Shown: piece by piece, positions 35,408 to 44,797 of the stretch
Layout of the letters: each line of letters starts with the position of its first letter
How positions within the stretch are numbered: position 1 is the first letter of the stretch
Source: an uncultured Faecalibacterium sp.
GTDB lineage: Bacteria > Bacillota > Clostridia > Oscillospirales > Ruminococcaceae
Length of the DNA: 64,000 nucleotides
Direction of reading: 5' to 3'
Assembly: GCA_900539945.1 (NCBI GenBank)
Contig: UQDV01000005.1
Span: 1-64,000, forward strand
Program-made: the position numbers and the translations under genes
Notes under the pieces: model-generated
Seen by the model: the letters and a program-made list of their open reading frames with translations, nothing else
The model's database searches: none
Told to the model about the DNA's origin: nothing

Positions 35408-36253
35408 ATGACTGATATAACTGCAATCATTCTAACAAAGAATGAAGAAGTAAATATTAAACGTTGCATTCAATCAATTAAAGGAATCGTAGATAGAATT
35501 TGTGTAGTCGATAGCGGGAGTACCGATAAAACAATTGAAATTGCTGAGTCGATGGGTGCAGAAATTTTCTATCATATTCCTTTTATAAACTATGCGGAAC
35601 AGTTTAATTGGGCTGTCGATAATATTGATCTAACTACTACATGGGTCTATAGAATAGACGCCGATGAATGCGTTACGTCTGAACTTGCCACAGAAATTGT
35701 TGAACAGTGTGAAGCTCATCGAAGTGATGATGTGAACGGGTTTCTCATGAATCATAAGCTCTGTTTCCTTGGAAAGTGTCTCACACATGGAGGGGCATAT
35801 CCATTTACTAAGATTACCATATATAAGCCCCAGTATGCGCGTTTTGAAGAACGTGCCATGGGAGAACATGTGGTCCTATCCCAAGGAAGATGTCTCACAT
35901 TAAAAAATGATTGCTTGCACTATGATTGCAAGAGCTTGACAGCATATATTGATAAGCACAATTGGTATGCAACACGTGAAGTACAGGATTATTATGACCG
36001 ACAAGAAAGAATTGCGCAACAGGCTGATTTGTATACAAAGGCTGAGGTAACAAAAAAATTGCGGGATGGATTCTATTATAAACTCCCGATGTTCTTTAGA
36101 GCAAAATTATATTATTGGTATAGATATTATGTACAATTGGGCTTCCTAGATGGAAAAGAAGGGAAAATCTATTGCATTATTCAAGCATATTTTTATCGGT
36201 TTATTATAGATGCAAAAATTTATGAACGCGAAATAAAAGGAAAAACAAAATGA
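35408..36253 (+). CDS. Glycosyltransferase family 2
   Basis: This is a 281-residue GT-A enzyme. N-terminal ITAIILTKNEEVNIKRCIQS, then VVDSGSTDKT and the DxD-type metal site YRIDADE (about 82-88), typical of WaaE/KdtX-like GT2 proteins. It overlaps the next gene by an ATGA. It adds one sugar of the polysaccharide repeat; which one is unknown. Confidence 0.88.
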   Translation: MTDITAIILTKNEEVNIKRCIQSIKGIVDRICVVDSGSTDKTIEIAESMGAEIFYHIPFINYAEQFNWAVDNIDLTTTWVYRIDADECVTSELATEIVEQCEAHRSDDVNGFLMNHKLCFLGKCLTHGGAYPFTKITIYKPQYARFEERAMGEHVVLSQGRCLTLKNDCLHYDCKSLTAYIDKHNWYATREVQDYYDRQERIAQQADLYTKAEVTKKLRDGFYYKLPMFFRAKLYYWYRYYVQLGFLDGKEGKIYCIIQAYFYRFIIDAKIYEREIKGKTK

Positions 36254-37368
36254 AATATATTTTCATAAATTCGGTATATGGTGTACGCAGTACTGGGAAA
36301 ATTATTGCATCGCAGTGTAAGACTTTGATGGAACAAGGAAATGAATGTCTGGTCGCGTATGCTAGGGAATCTATTGATGACGATGTACCAAAATTCAGAA
36401 TTGGTTCTCCCATAGACTATAAAATCCATGCAATCGAATCTCGATTACTGGACAATCATGGGTTGGCATCGAAAAAAGCAACTATCGAATTTTTGAAGCA
36501 AGTTGATCAATATCAGCCAGATGTAATATGGATGCACAATATTCATGGATACTATCTAAATTATGAGATATTGTTTGATTGGCTTAGACAGCATCCTAGA
36601 ATAATAAAAAAGTGGACGCTTCATGATTGTTGGGCGTTCACAGGACATTGTGCGTATTATACTATGGCAAATTGTGACAGATGGATGACTGGTTGCCATC
36701 ATTGTTCGCAACTTAAAACATACCCCATAAGTATTGGATTTGATAATTCAGCGAACAATTACGCTAGAAAAAAGAAGGCCTTTGCCAATGTGAAAAATCT
36801 AACCCTGATTACGCCGTCACAATGGTTGGCTGACCAAACACGGAAGAGTTTTTTGTCAGAGTATGCAGTTAGCGTTGTTAATAACAGTATAGATATAGAT
36901 GTATTCAAGCCGACGACGAGTGATATTCGGGAAAATTATGGCTTTGAAGGGAAATTTATTGTATTGGGTGTCGCTGTTGGTTGGGAAGAGACAAAAGGGT
37001 ATCCAGACATGATGGAATTACGTAAATTACTTGACGATAAATACGTAATGGTTATGGTTGGATTAACTCAAAAACAAATCCATGAATTGCCAGATGGTAT
37101 TATTGGAATCGAAAAAACAAAAGATCAAAAACAGTTAGCGGAACTGTATAGTGCTGCTGATGTATTCGTTAATCCAACCCATCAGGACAACTATCCGACT
37201 GTTAATTTGGAGGCGCGAGCATGTGGTACGCCGGTTGTTACCTATAATGCTGGCGGTAGCCCAGAAAGTGCGGGATATGAGCATGTAGTGCCGGTAGGGG
37301 ATGTTTATGCACTTGCTGAAGAGATTGAGAAAATAAGGATGGAAGAAATTGGAAAACAAACGATTTAG
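36250..37368 (+). CDS. Glycosyltransferase family 4
   Basis: This is a 372-residue GT-B protein. Donor-binding signatures are WEETKGYPDMMELRK, LYSAADVFVNPTHQDNYP and the E-x7-E-type DNYPTVNLEARACGTP. The N-terminal domain contains THHCS-like cysteine pairs (CWAFTGHCAYY, CDRWMTGCHHC) common in this WcaK/putative colanic-acid-type subgroup. Start overlaps the preceding stop, and its end overlaps the polymerase gene by 20 nt. Confidence 0.88.
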   Translation: MKYIFINSVYGVRSTGKIIASQCKTLMEQGNECLVAYARESIDDDVPKFRIGSPIDYKIHAIESRLLDNHGLASKKATIEFLKQVDQYQPDVIWMHNIHGYYLNYEILFDWLRQHPRIIKKWTLHDCWAFTGHCAYYTMANCDRWMTGCHHCSQLKTYPISIGFDNSANNYARKKKAFANVKNLTLITPSQWLADQTRKSFLSEYAVSVVNNSIDIDVFKPTTSDIRENYGFEGKFIVLGVAVGWEETKGYPDMMELRKLLDDKYVMVMVGLTQKQIHELPDGIIGIEKTKDQKQLAELYSAADVFVNPTHQDNYPTVNLEARACGTPVVTYNAGGSPESAGYEHVVPVGDVYALAEEIEKIRMEEIGKQTI

Positions 37369-38779
37369 TACAGTTGGGGCTCTGTTTCTTTATATAGCAT
37401 TGGGATTAGGATTGATTTATCAGTATCAATCATCATACCATGGCGATACATTACTTTTATTTATTGTGCTCATTATTTCATATTTTTGGATTGGTGCCCT
37501 ATTGGTGCATGCCAAGGCATATCATAATTTATACATTTTTGAGCCAATATTCTTTGTATCAATGCTCTATTTTGGAATTTTTATATTGAAACCCATTATT
37601 GATCTAAAAAATGGAGCAATGTATGAACATGGCGTTAATGTATTGGGAGGCGGATTAAAAGCAACCTCGTTGATCGTGCTCTCCTATACAGTCATGTTCC
37701 TAAGTTATTACAAACGCCATGTACGATTTGTCGTAGGTTCTTCTATAAAGGAAAGCCCAAGGAAGAATGAAACAGCCCAGAACACATCGTGTACTGCATT
37801 ATATATAGGATGGGGAATTACATTCGGCCTATCGATCCTATGTATGTTATCTCAGGGATTATCACTGCAATATATTTTTTCTTTAGGAACAGCAGGCGAA
37901 AGGGTTATTGACGAAAGTAATACGGTGCTCTTGTTTCTCTCGAATTTTGGCATCACAACCGTAACACTATGGCTTATGATTCTGGTTAGATCAAACAATT
38001 TGCCCGCCAAGATTGTAGTATCAATACTCGAAGTCACCTATATACTCATAAGAAATGGGCGATGGTTGATACTGGTCCTTATACTTTCGCCCATTGTGTT
38101 TTATTATGTAAAAAGAAGGAAAAAGCCAAATCCTCTATATACAATAATTATCGCATTCTTATTACTTTTTGTGTTTGCATGGATGCAGGCAAATCGCTAC
38201 TCAATAAGCACGGGCGGTGGATATTCTGGTTGGGGTGGTTCTGCATTTTCAATAGAACTTCTTTTGGCACCGTTTGAAAGTGATTTAAATACTTATCGTA
38301 GTTTTTATTCAATGGTACAGCGATTCCCTTCAAAATATCCGTATATGTTAGGCAAAACTTTTTTTTATGTGTTTGTTCTATTCATTCCTCGTGCAATATG
38401 GCCTGGAAAGCCTGACAATCCTGTTCGCGATATGATCGAGATGTCACTGAGTAGTTCTGCAAGGGCATCTGGGACTGCAACGTGCAATGTTGGCGAAATA
38501 TATGCAAATTTTGGCTTTTTGGGTTGCATTTTTGGGATGTATATCGTCGGATGGGTACTGCAGGCCATTAAGTCGTGGTATGATATTGAGAAAAATATAG
38601 CGAATGAGGATGGTATCCAGCAAAATGAACGCCTATTCATGTATTCGATTATTTATCCACTTCTGTTCCAATGGATAGCGCGAGGCAATTTTAGCGGGAA
38701 TTTTTATATGACGTTGTTTGCTTTGCTACCTTTCATAATGAAAGCAATACGACGGAAAGTGCGCTGGGGAGGAAAATAA
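37349..38779 (+). CDS. wzy: O-antigen/EPS polymerase (Wzy-like)
   Basis: This is a 476-residue membrane protein with about 11-12 hydrophobic segments and a large soluble loop in the C-terminal half (about 290-340), followed by FIPRAIWPGKPDNPV, a motif seen in O-antigen polymerases. It would polymerise flipped repeat units outside the membrane. Sequence conservation in this class is low, so the call rests on topology, the loop and the neighbouring flippase. Confidence 0.75.
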   Translation: MENKRFSTVGALFLYIALGLGLIYQYQSSYHGDTLLLFIVLIISYFWIGALLVHAKAYHNLYIFEPIFFVSMLYFGIFILKPIIDLKNGAMYEHGVNVLGGGLKATSLIVLSYTVMFLSYYKRHVRFVVGSSIKESPRKNETAQNTSCTALYIGWGITFGLSILCMLSQGLSLQYIFSLGTAGERVIDESNTVLLFLSNFGITTVTLWLMILVRSNNLPAKIVVSILEVTYILIRNGRWLILVLILSPIVFYYVKRRKKPNPLYTIIIAFLLLFVFAWMQANRYSISTGGGYSGWGGSAFSIELLLAPFESDLNTYRSFYSMVQRFPSKYPYMLGKTFFYVFVLFIPRAIWPGKPDNPVRDMIEMSLSSSARASGTATCNVGEIYANFGFLGCIFGMYIVGWVLQAIKSWYDIEKNIANEDGIQQNERLFMYSIIYPLLFQWIARGNFSGNFYMTLFALLPFIMKAIRRKVRWGGK

Positions 38780-38780
38780 T

Positions 38781-40613
38781 ATGAAGGTAATAGTTGCGCA
38801 TCCTGCTCAACAGCATTCTTATAGACTGGCCACAGCATTGAAAAATGCGAATATGTTGGAAAAATATGCAACAACGGTTTATAACAAGAAAGGATCGTTG
38901 ACAGCATTGTGCGCCCATCTATTGAGAGGAAAGTTTCGAGTAAAAGCAGAATCGCGCCATTGCGATAACTTGGATGATAATGATGTGATCCAGTTCTGTG
39001 AACTGGAAGGATTAATAAAGTTGGTTGCATTAAATACTAACTTCTTGAAAAGGCATTACTATCAGATTAAATACCATACTGCCGATTGCTTTGCGCGAAA
39101 AGTAGCACGATATGCAATAAAACATCATGTTGATGCTGTTATAACATACGATGATAGCTCTCCGTTACTTTTTGAAATTCTGGAAAGAGAAGCACCACAC
39201 ATTCTTAGAATAATGGATATGTCTTCTGCGAATTTGCTATACCTAAAAAATATTTATGAGCATGATATGGAGCTTGCACCGTCTTTTGCGGAAAGAATGA
39301 GAAGAGAAAGAAGCATATGTTGGGATCAAGATATTTTGGATAGAGCAGAAAGAGAGATTAAAGCAACCCAAAAATTCCTCGTCCCATCAGAATTCGTATC
39401 AAGATCATTAGCATATTCAGGGGTCAAATCTGAACAATTATTAAGATGTCCGTATGGCGTTGACATTGCGCAATTCTCTCCAAAAGAGTACAAAGATGAT
39501 TTGTATATAAGAAACCGTGCAATTAGGTTTATCTATGTTGGAGGAGTTAAAGAATTAAAAGGTATATCATATTTATTAGAAGCTTTTCGAGATATACCTA
39601 CAAATGACGCTGTCCTTACAGTAGTAGGACAGTATTGTCCAGATGATAAGGACATTCAAGAGTATAAGGATAAGGTTGAGTTTACAGGAACGGTTTTGCA
39701 TAATGAAATACCGGACTTACTTCGGCAAGCAGATGTGTTTATCTTTCCGCCGCTAGGTGATAGTTATGCTTTGTCTGTCATGGAAGCTGCGGCTTGTGGG
39801 TTACCCGTTATTATTAGCGAGAATACAGGTGTTATAGACGAAATCCAGGACGGCGTGAACGGCTTTGTTGTTCCGGTACAATCTGTAACTACGCTGAAGA
39901 GTAGGATTGAATATTTCATAAATCACCCAGAAAAAATTGAAAGTATGGGCAGAGAAGCACGAAAAATGGCAGAACAAAATACTTGGTCAAAGTACTATGA
40001 TTATACAGCTGAAATTATAAAGAATGTTGAGGGGGGCTGTGACTGGATTGAGATAAAAGACTATTCTAATAAGCCGTATAGACAACGCCCACTCCATTTC
40101 ATTTATGTTGGTGGCGTAAAAGAATTGAAAGGAATATCCTACTTGCTAGAGGCGTTTAAAGAGATACCTGTGGAACTCGCGGATCTTACAGTGGTTGGTA
40201 ATTATTGTGAAAATGACACGGATACGAGACCGTATCAAGGTATCGTTAAATTTACCGGTAGTATTCTTCATTCTTATGTTGCTGAAGAACTTAAGAAAGC
40301 GGACGTATTCGTGTTTGCATCCTTAGGTGAGGGTCTTTCGTTGTCTACACTTGAAGCAGCCGCATGTGGGCTTCCATTGATTGCGACAGAGAACTCAGGT
40401 GTCAATGATGAAATGACAGATGGAGTAGAGGGATTCGTTATTCCAATTCAGTCAAAGAAAGCAATTCAGGACAAAGTGTATTGGTTTATTGAACACCCTG
40501 AAATGATTCATAGGATGGGAGAAGCCGCAAAATTATTTGCCCAAAAATATACCTGGGAGGCATATTATAAAAAAGTCAAAGAAATTTTTGAAAATGAAAT
40601 TTGTAGCGATTAA
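38781..40613 (+). CDS. Glycosyltransferase family 4 with duplicated donor-binding domain
   Basis: This is a 610-residue protein, about 190 longer than usual GT4 enzymes. After a normal N-terminal acceptor domain, the C-terminal Rossmann domain occurs twice in tandem: about 250-430 and 440-605. Both begin FIYVGGVKELKGISYLLEAF and include ADVF and ACGLP. The second copy has a regular E-x7-E motif (EGLSLSTLE), whereas the first has D in place of the first E (DSYALSVME). The duplication is diverged at DNA level, so it is not a recent assembly artefact. The second copy is probably catalytic and the first may be structural or regulatory. Confidence 0.85.
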   Translation: MKVIVAHPAQQHSYRLATALKNANMLEKYATTVYNKKGSLTALCAHLLRGKFRVKAESRHCDNLDDNDVIQFCELEGLIKLVALNTNFLKRHYYQIKYHTADCFARKVARYAIKHHVDAVITYDDSSPLLFEILEREAPHILRIMDMSSANLLYLKNIYEHDMELAPSFAERMRRERSICWDQDILDRAEREIKATQKFLVPSEFVSRSLAYSGVKSEQLLRCPYGVDIAQFSPKEYKDDLYIRNRAIRFIYVGGVKELKGISYLLEAFRDIPTNDAVLTVVGQYCPDDKDIQEYKDKVEFTGTVLHNEIPDLLRQADVFIFPPLGDSYALSVMEAAACGLPVIISENTGVIDEIQDGVNGFVVPVQSVTTLKSRIEYFINHPEKIESMGREARKMAEQNTWSKYYDYTAEIIKNVEGGCDWIEIKDYSNKPYRQRPLHFIYVGGVKELKGISYLLEAFKEIPVELADLTVVGNYCENDTDTRPYQGIVKFTGSILHSYVAEELKKADVFVFASLGEGLSLSTLEAAACGLPLIATENSGVNDEMTDGVEGFVIPIQSKKAIQDKVYWFIEHPEMIHRMGEAAKLFAQKYTWEAYYKKVKEIFENEICSD

Positions 40614-40642
40614 GCATAAAAAATGGCGATGGGGTTGTTTCA

Positions 40643-41199
40643 ATGGGCAAAGAAGTAGTGCTACTTGGTGACAGTATAACACAGGGTCTCGGTAGTAAAA
40701 AAATTAATTTCACAGAGAATCTTAATTCACTACTAGGTGATGGGTTTCATGTTGATAATATGGCTCTTACAGGAACAACAATAAGCTATGCTCAAAAGAT
40801 AGGCCAGAAAATAGATAATAACCTAAGAATCTTTTTTAGTTGGCTGATTTACAGGTTAGACGGATCAGAACAATGGGTAAGAGTAGAGACATTGAAGAAA
40901 TATATCAAGATGTTGTGGAACAATTGATGGCGAATGGTATTAAAGTGATTGCTTGTTCGACTGTTTTTATTGATGAGAATAAGTTCAATGGTAGCAATGA
41001 ACAGTACGTCAAATTTAATCAGACGATTAGGAAAATTGCCACAATTAACAATATAGAATATATCGATTTGTACACGATTCTTGATAAGGCGGTAAGCGAC
41101 TATGGTTGGGATGAAATCTATTGCGCAGATCACTTTCATCCGAAAGCATGTGGATACCAAATAATGGCTAAAGTTTTGTCTGATGCAATAGGAAGGTGA
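40643..41199 (+). pseudogene. SGNH/GDSL hydrolase, frameshifted
   Basis: The first frame (40643-40927) gives MGKEVVLLGDSITQGLGS with the GDS block, and a second frame (about 40840-41199) gives the C-terminal half ending ADHFHPKACGYQIMAKVL with the DxxH block. The central GxND block is not recognisable, and a TAG precedes the second frame. The gene is broken by at least one frameshift near 40830. It would have been an esterase or acetyl-modifying enzyme for the polysaccharide. Confidence 0.75.
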
Positions 41200-41205
41200 T
41201 TAACG

Positions 41206-42642
41206 TTGGGGAAACTTTGGAAAAACTACATTTATAATATTTGCTATCAAATTTTAGTTCTAATAGCGCCGATTATTACTGCGCCTTATCTCGCAAGAGT
41301 CCTCGGCGCAAATTACTTGGGAATCTCAAATTATGTTGTAACTGTGGCAGGCGTTTTCACAACGATAGGGCTGTTAGGCTCACAAAACTACGCTATAAGA
41401 GAAATTGCATATAAAAAAAGTGGCGATGAGCTGGAAAAAGTTTTTTATGAACTATATGCTACTAGGTTGATTCTTGGCGTTATAACTATTGCTATCTATA
41501 TAGCGTATATTTCAATATCGAAATATCCAGATTTAATGTGGATTGAATTGATGTATGTTATAGCTCTTTTTATCGATCCATGCTGGTTCTATATTGGAAT
41601 GGAGGATATGGGAAAAGCTGTGGCACGAAATTTTTTTGCGAAAGTTGCTAATGTTATTGGAATATTTGTTCTTGTTAGAAATCAGCAAGATTATGTAAAG
41701 TACATTTTTTTGCTTTCGTTTATGACGCTTGCGGCTTCATTGCTTGCCATTCCACATTTATGGAGCTATTTCCGAATTAGATTGTGTGTTATTCCATTAA
41801 GAGCAATAAAACGTCACTTGCTGGGCGCGATTCAACTTTTGTGGCCACAGGTTGCAACGATGATTTACTTGTCTGTTGATAAAATTCTCCTTGAAAATTT
41901 TATATCATCAAGTGCAGTGGCCTACTATGATCAGGCAGAGAAAATTGTTAAAATACCTTTGACATTTATTACAGTCTTAAGCACGGTAATGATGCCAAGA
42001 CTTGCAAACCAGTTTGCAAGTGGCAATATAAAGAAAGTTCAAGATTACTTAATAACTACTATACGGTTTTCTTCTTTACTTGCATTTCCTATGATGTTTG
42101 GTGTGGCAGGAATTGCATCAAAACTGATTCCGTGGTATCTAGGAGAAGAATTTTCACCAGTCATTCAAGCTATATGGGTTCTTTCGCCAATAATAGTATT
42201 GATTTCGCTGGTTGGGATATCTGGGGATCAGTATTTGGTTGCCACAAAACAGACTAATGTAATGACACTATCATATTTTTGTGCTGCGGCATCAAATGTT
42301 TTAGTTGATCTGTTACTTATTCCGAAATATTCAATAGTAGGAGCTGCAATAGGAACAATTGTTGCATATGCGGTTAGTCTTTTAATTCAATATAGGACAT
42401 TGTTGAAAAGAATGAAATTGCTGTATGAACTATTGATGTCTTGCCTGTACTTGGCAAAAGCAATTCCAATGGTAATTGTTGTTCTTACATTATCAAGATT
42501 TTTGCCAGCTAGTTGGATGACGACGGTAGTGCAAATATTAGCAGGTGGAATCATTTATTTTTTAACATTGATTGTCTTGAAAGATAAGATGTTAAAATCC
42601 CTATTTGCTAATGTGCAAAAATTGTTAAAACAGAAGGGCTAA
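41206..42642 (+). CDS. wzx: Polysaccharide flippase (Wzx/RfbX family)
   Basis: This is a 478-residue membrane protein with about 12-14 hydrophobic segments, starting at a TTG (41206). Family features are APIITAPYLARVLGANYLGI at the N-terminus and VDKILLENFISSSAVAYYDQ in the middle. It moves lipid-linked repeat units across the membrane for the Wzy-type polymerase. No Wzz-type chain-length regulator is present in this locus. Confidence 0.9.
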   Translation: MGKLWKNYIYNICYQILVLIAPIITAPYLARVLGANYLGISNYVVTVAGVFTTIGLLGSQNYAIREIAYKKSGDELEKVFYELYATRLILGVITIAIYIAYISISKYPDLMWIELMYVIALFIDPCWFYIGMEDMGKAVARNFFAKVANVIGIFVLVRNQQDYVKYIFLLSFMTLAASLLAIPHLWSYFRIRLCVIPLRAIKRHLLGAIQLLWPQVATMIYLSVDKILLENFISSSAVAYYDQAEKIVKIPLTFITVLSTVMMPRLANQFASGNIKKVQDYLITTIRFSSLLAFPMMFGVAGIASKLIPWYLGEEFSPVIQAIWVLSPIIVLISLVGISGDQYLVATKQTNVMTLSYFCAAASNVLVDLLLIPKYSIVGAAIGTIVAYAVSLLIQYRTLLKRMKLLYELLMSCLYLAKAIPMVIVVLTLSRFLPASWMTTVVQILAGGIIYFLTLIVLKDKMLKSLFANVQKLLKQKG

Positions 42643-42728
42643 TGTGGCAAGAATATTGATGGAGTACAGGTACGGTTGAATGTTATTATATCTAGTTTCT
42701 AAAATATTGTAATAGGTGGTATGAACGG

Positions 42729-43520
42729 ATGAAAAGGCTTAACGAAGAAAAGCTAAAAATTTATCAACTTGGTATTCTGAATACCGTCGCTGATTTTTGT
42801 GAGAAAAACCAAATTCAGTATTGGCTCGATTCTGGAACATTGCTTGGCGCAATTCGCCATAAAGGTTATATTCCTTGGGATGATGATATTGATATTGGCA
42901 TGCTTCGTCCTGATTTTGACAGGTTTATGCACACATTCAATCAAGAAGGCAGTCGTTATAAATTTATCTGCAACGAACTTGACGCAGCTTGTGTCTATCC
43001 ATATGGAAAAGTTTTGGATACATCGACGGTTTTATATGAGCCGGATGAAAAGGGAATAAAAAGCAGCATCAATATTGATGTTTTTGTTTATGATAATGCG
43101 CCAGACAACACTTCGGAATGCAAAAAAATGTATGACCGTAGAGATCGATATTCCATGCTGAATGCTCTTCAAAATCGAATGATTGGGACACATGGTATTG
43201 TGAAGGATATTGTGAAAACAGTTGGATTTGTGGTTTTGCAGCTTTATCCAAAAGGATATTTTTCCCAGAAAGTGGTTTCCAATTCAAAAAGATATGCCGA
43301 AATGTCTACAAAAGCAGTCGGAAATTTCACTTCCGTTTCCAGAATCGTTTGCGAGAAGGATGTTTTTTCTTCTTTCATAAAGGTTCCCTTTGAGGGAAGA
43401 GAATACAATGCACCGGTTGGATATGATAAGTGGTTGACCGCATTTTACGGCGATTATATGCAGCTTCCTCCCGAAGAGAAAAGAGTATCCCATCATATGT
43501 ATAAAGCATACCAGAAGTAA
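42729..43520 (+). CDS. licD: LicD-family phosphotransferase
   Basis: This is a 263-residue protein with the LicD signature LDSGTLLGAIRHKGYIPWDD followed by DIDIGMLR (about 38-62). LicD proteins are nucleotidyltransferase-fold enzymes that transfer phosphocholine or other phosphate-linked groups from CDP-activated donors to surface glycans. The CTP-dependent cytidylyltransferase gene 850 bp downstream is a natural donor-maker, so a phosphodiester decoration of the polymer is likely. The group transferred is not determined. Confidence 0.88.
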   Translation: MKRLNEEKLKIYQLGILNTVADFCEKNQIQYWLDSGTLLGAIRHKGYIPWDDDIDIGMLRPDFDRFMHTFNQEGSRYKFICNELDAACVYPYGKVLDTSTVLYEPDEKGIKSSINIDVFVYDNAPDNTSECKKMYDRRDRYSMLNALQNRMIGTHGIVKDIVKTVGFVVLQLYPKGYFSQKVVSNSKRYAEMSTKAVGNFTSVSRIVCEKDVFSSFIKVPFEGREYNAPVGYDKWLTAFYGDYMQLPPEEKRVSHHMYKAYQK

Positions 43521-43541
43521 AAGTGCAGTGGGTGTGAGAGA

Positions 43542-43607
43542 ATGTCAGATTACATATTCCTATTTGATATGGATTCAACGATTACACGCAAGGAAGTTTC
43601 ACCATAG
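43542..43607 (+). pseudogene. Fragment: N-terminus of a HAD-family phosphatase
   Basis: ATG at 43542 encodes MSDYIFLFDMDSTITRKEV and stops after 21 codons. DMDST is the HAD nucleophile motif (SerB-like). Nothing downstream continues it, so only the 5' end remains. Confidence 0.6.
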
Positions 43608-43677
43608 ATTTCAAAACGAATCGGAAGATTGGATGAAACGTGGCAATTGATGTAATCAATAAGTGAGGAATAAACAG

Positions 43678-44387
43678 ATGAAAGATTTGGTAATTGGTGT
43701 TTTAGGCGGTATGGGAACATATGCCACTATCAACCTTTTCAAGCAGTATGCAGAGGTTTTTCCAGCGGAGAAAGAATGGGAGTGACCGCGTATCATCATT
43801 GATAACAGATGCACAATGCCAAGTCGAGTGCGGGCGTTTCTTTATCATGAAAACAGTGAAAAATTAATTGACGAAATGGCGGATTCTATTGCAGGACTTT
43901 TAAAAATGGGGGAGGAAAAAGAACAAGAATAATTCTTGCCTGTAATACATCTCATCTTTTCCTTCCTCAAATTTTCGAAAGATTTCCGGAGGCTGAAAGG
44001 GCTGTCGTGAGCATTATTGACTCCTGCGTGGAACGAATCGCTGCAGATGGAGTGAAGCATGTATACATATTGGGAACAGAGGGAACGCTAGAATCGCAAG
44101 TGTATCAGACAGCACTTGCCCACAAAAAAATTATATGTGATGCGCCGGAAAGAAAACAGTATGAGATGCTGCGTAAATGCATCGAGGCGGTAAAGCAGAA
44201 CAAGTATTCGGAAGATGTGTGTGAATCGTTTATAAAGCTAATGAGCGAGAGTGACAAACCATACATTTTGGGGTGCACAGAATTACCGATACTTTACGAG
44301 AAATATCAAAAAAGTATTTGTGCCAGGGTCTATGACCCATTGCAAATTGCGTTAGAAAAATTAAAAGGAGAATATGACTGTGACTAA
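43678..44387 (+). pseudogene. Aspartate/glutamate racemase family gene, inactivated
   Basis: The frame starts MKDLVIGVLGGMGTYATINL, hits TGA at 43783-43785, continues in the same frame as PRIIIDNRCTMPSRVRAFLY, then shifts frame at about 43910. The last part (to 44387) carries IILACNTSH and LGCTELPILY, the two catalytic-cysteine motifs of Asp/Glu racemases. So one nonsense and one frameshift mutation have broken a complete gene. Similar racemase-like genes occur beside cytidylyltransferase and LicD genes in surface polymer loci. Confidence 0.85.
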
Positions 44388-44781
44388 AGTATTAACATTT
44401 GGAGTATTTGACTATTTTCATTTGGGACATCTTCGACTGTTCGAAAACGCAAAAGCGTATGGCGACTATTTAATCGTTGCGGTTCAAGACGGTGACTTTA
44501 TTCTAAAAACAAAACCAGATGCAAAAGTTATGTATACGACCGAACAAAGAAAAGAACTGGTCGGAGCACTCCGGGTTGTTGATGAAGTTGTTAGTTATAC
44601 GGATGTAGATGTGACAATAAAAGATTTGGATTTTGACGTTTTTGCAATTGGCGAGGATCAAAATCATGCGGGATTTCAGAGGGCAGTTGAATGGTGTGAG
44701 AAACATGGGAAAAAAGTGGTTCGGATGAAGAGGACAAAAGGAATATGCTCTTCGGATATAAAGAATAGTTTGTCGAAATAA
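44374..44781 (+). CDS. Cytidylyltransferase (TagD/glycerol-3-phosphate type)
   Basis: This is a 135-residue protein of the CTP:phosphoglycerol/phosphocholine cytidylyltransferase family. The motifs are HLGHL (about 17-21, the HxGH nucleotide site) and RTKGICSSDIK (the RTxGISTT counterpart, about 118-128). It would make a CDP-activated alcohol such as CDP-glycerol for transfer by the LicD protein. It overlaps the racemase pseudogene by 14 nt and is the last AT-rich gene before the host-like fnl block. Confidence 0.88.
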   Translation: MTVTKVLTFGVFDYFHLGHLRLFENAKAYGDYLIVAVQDGDFILKTKPDAKVMYTTEQRKELVGALRVVDEVVSYTDVDVTIKDLDFDVFAIGEDQNHAGFQRAVEWCEKHGKKVVRMKRTKGICSSDIKNSLSK

Positions 44782-44797
44782 ATAGGAGAAAATAAAA

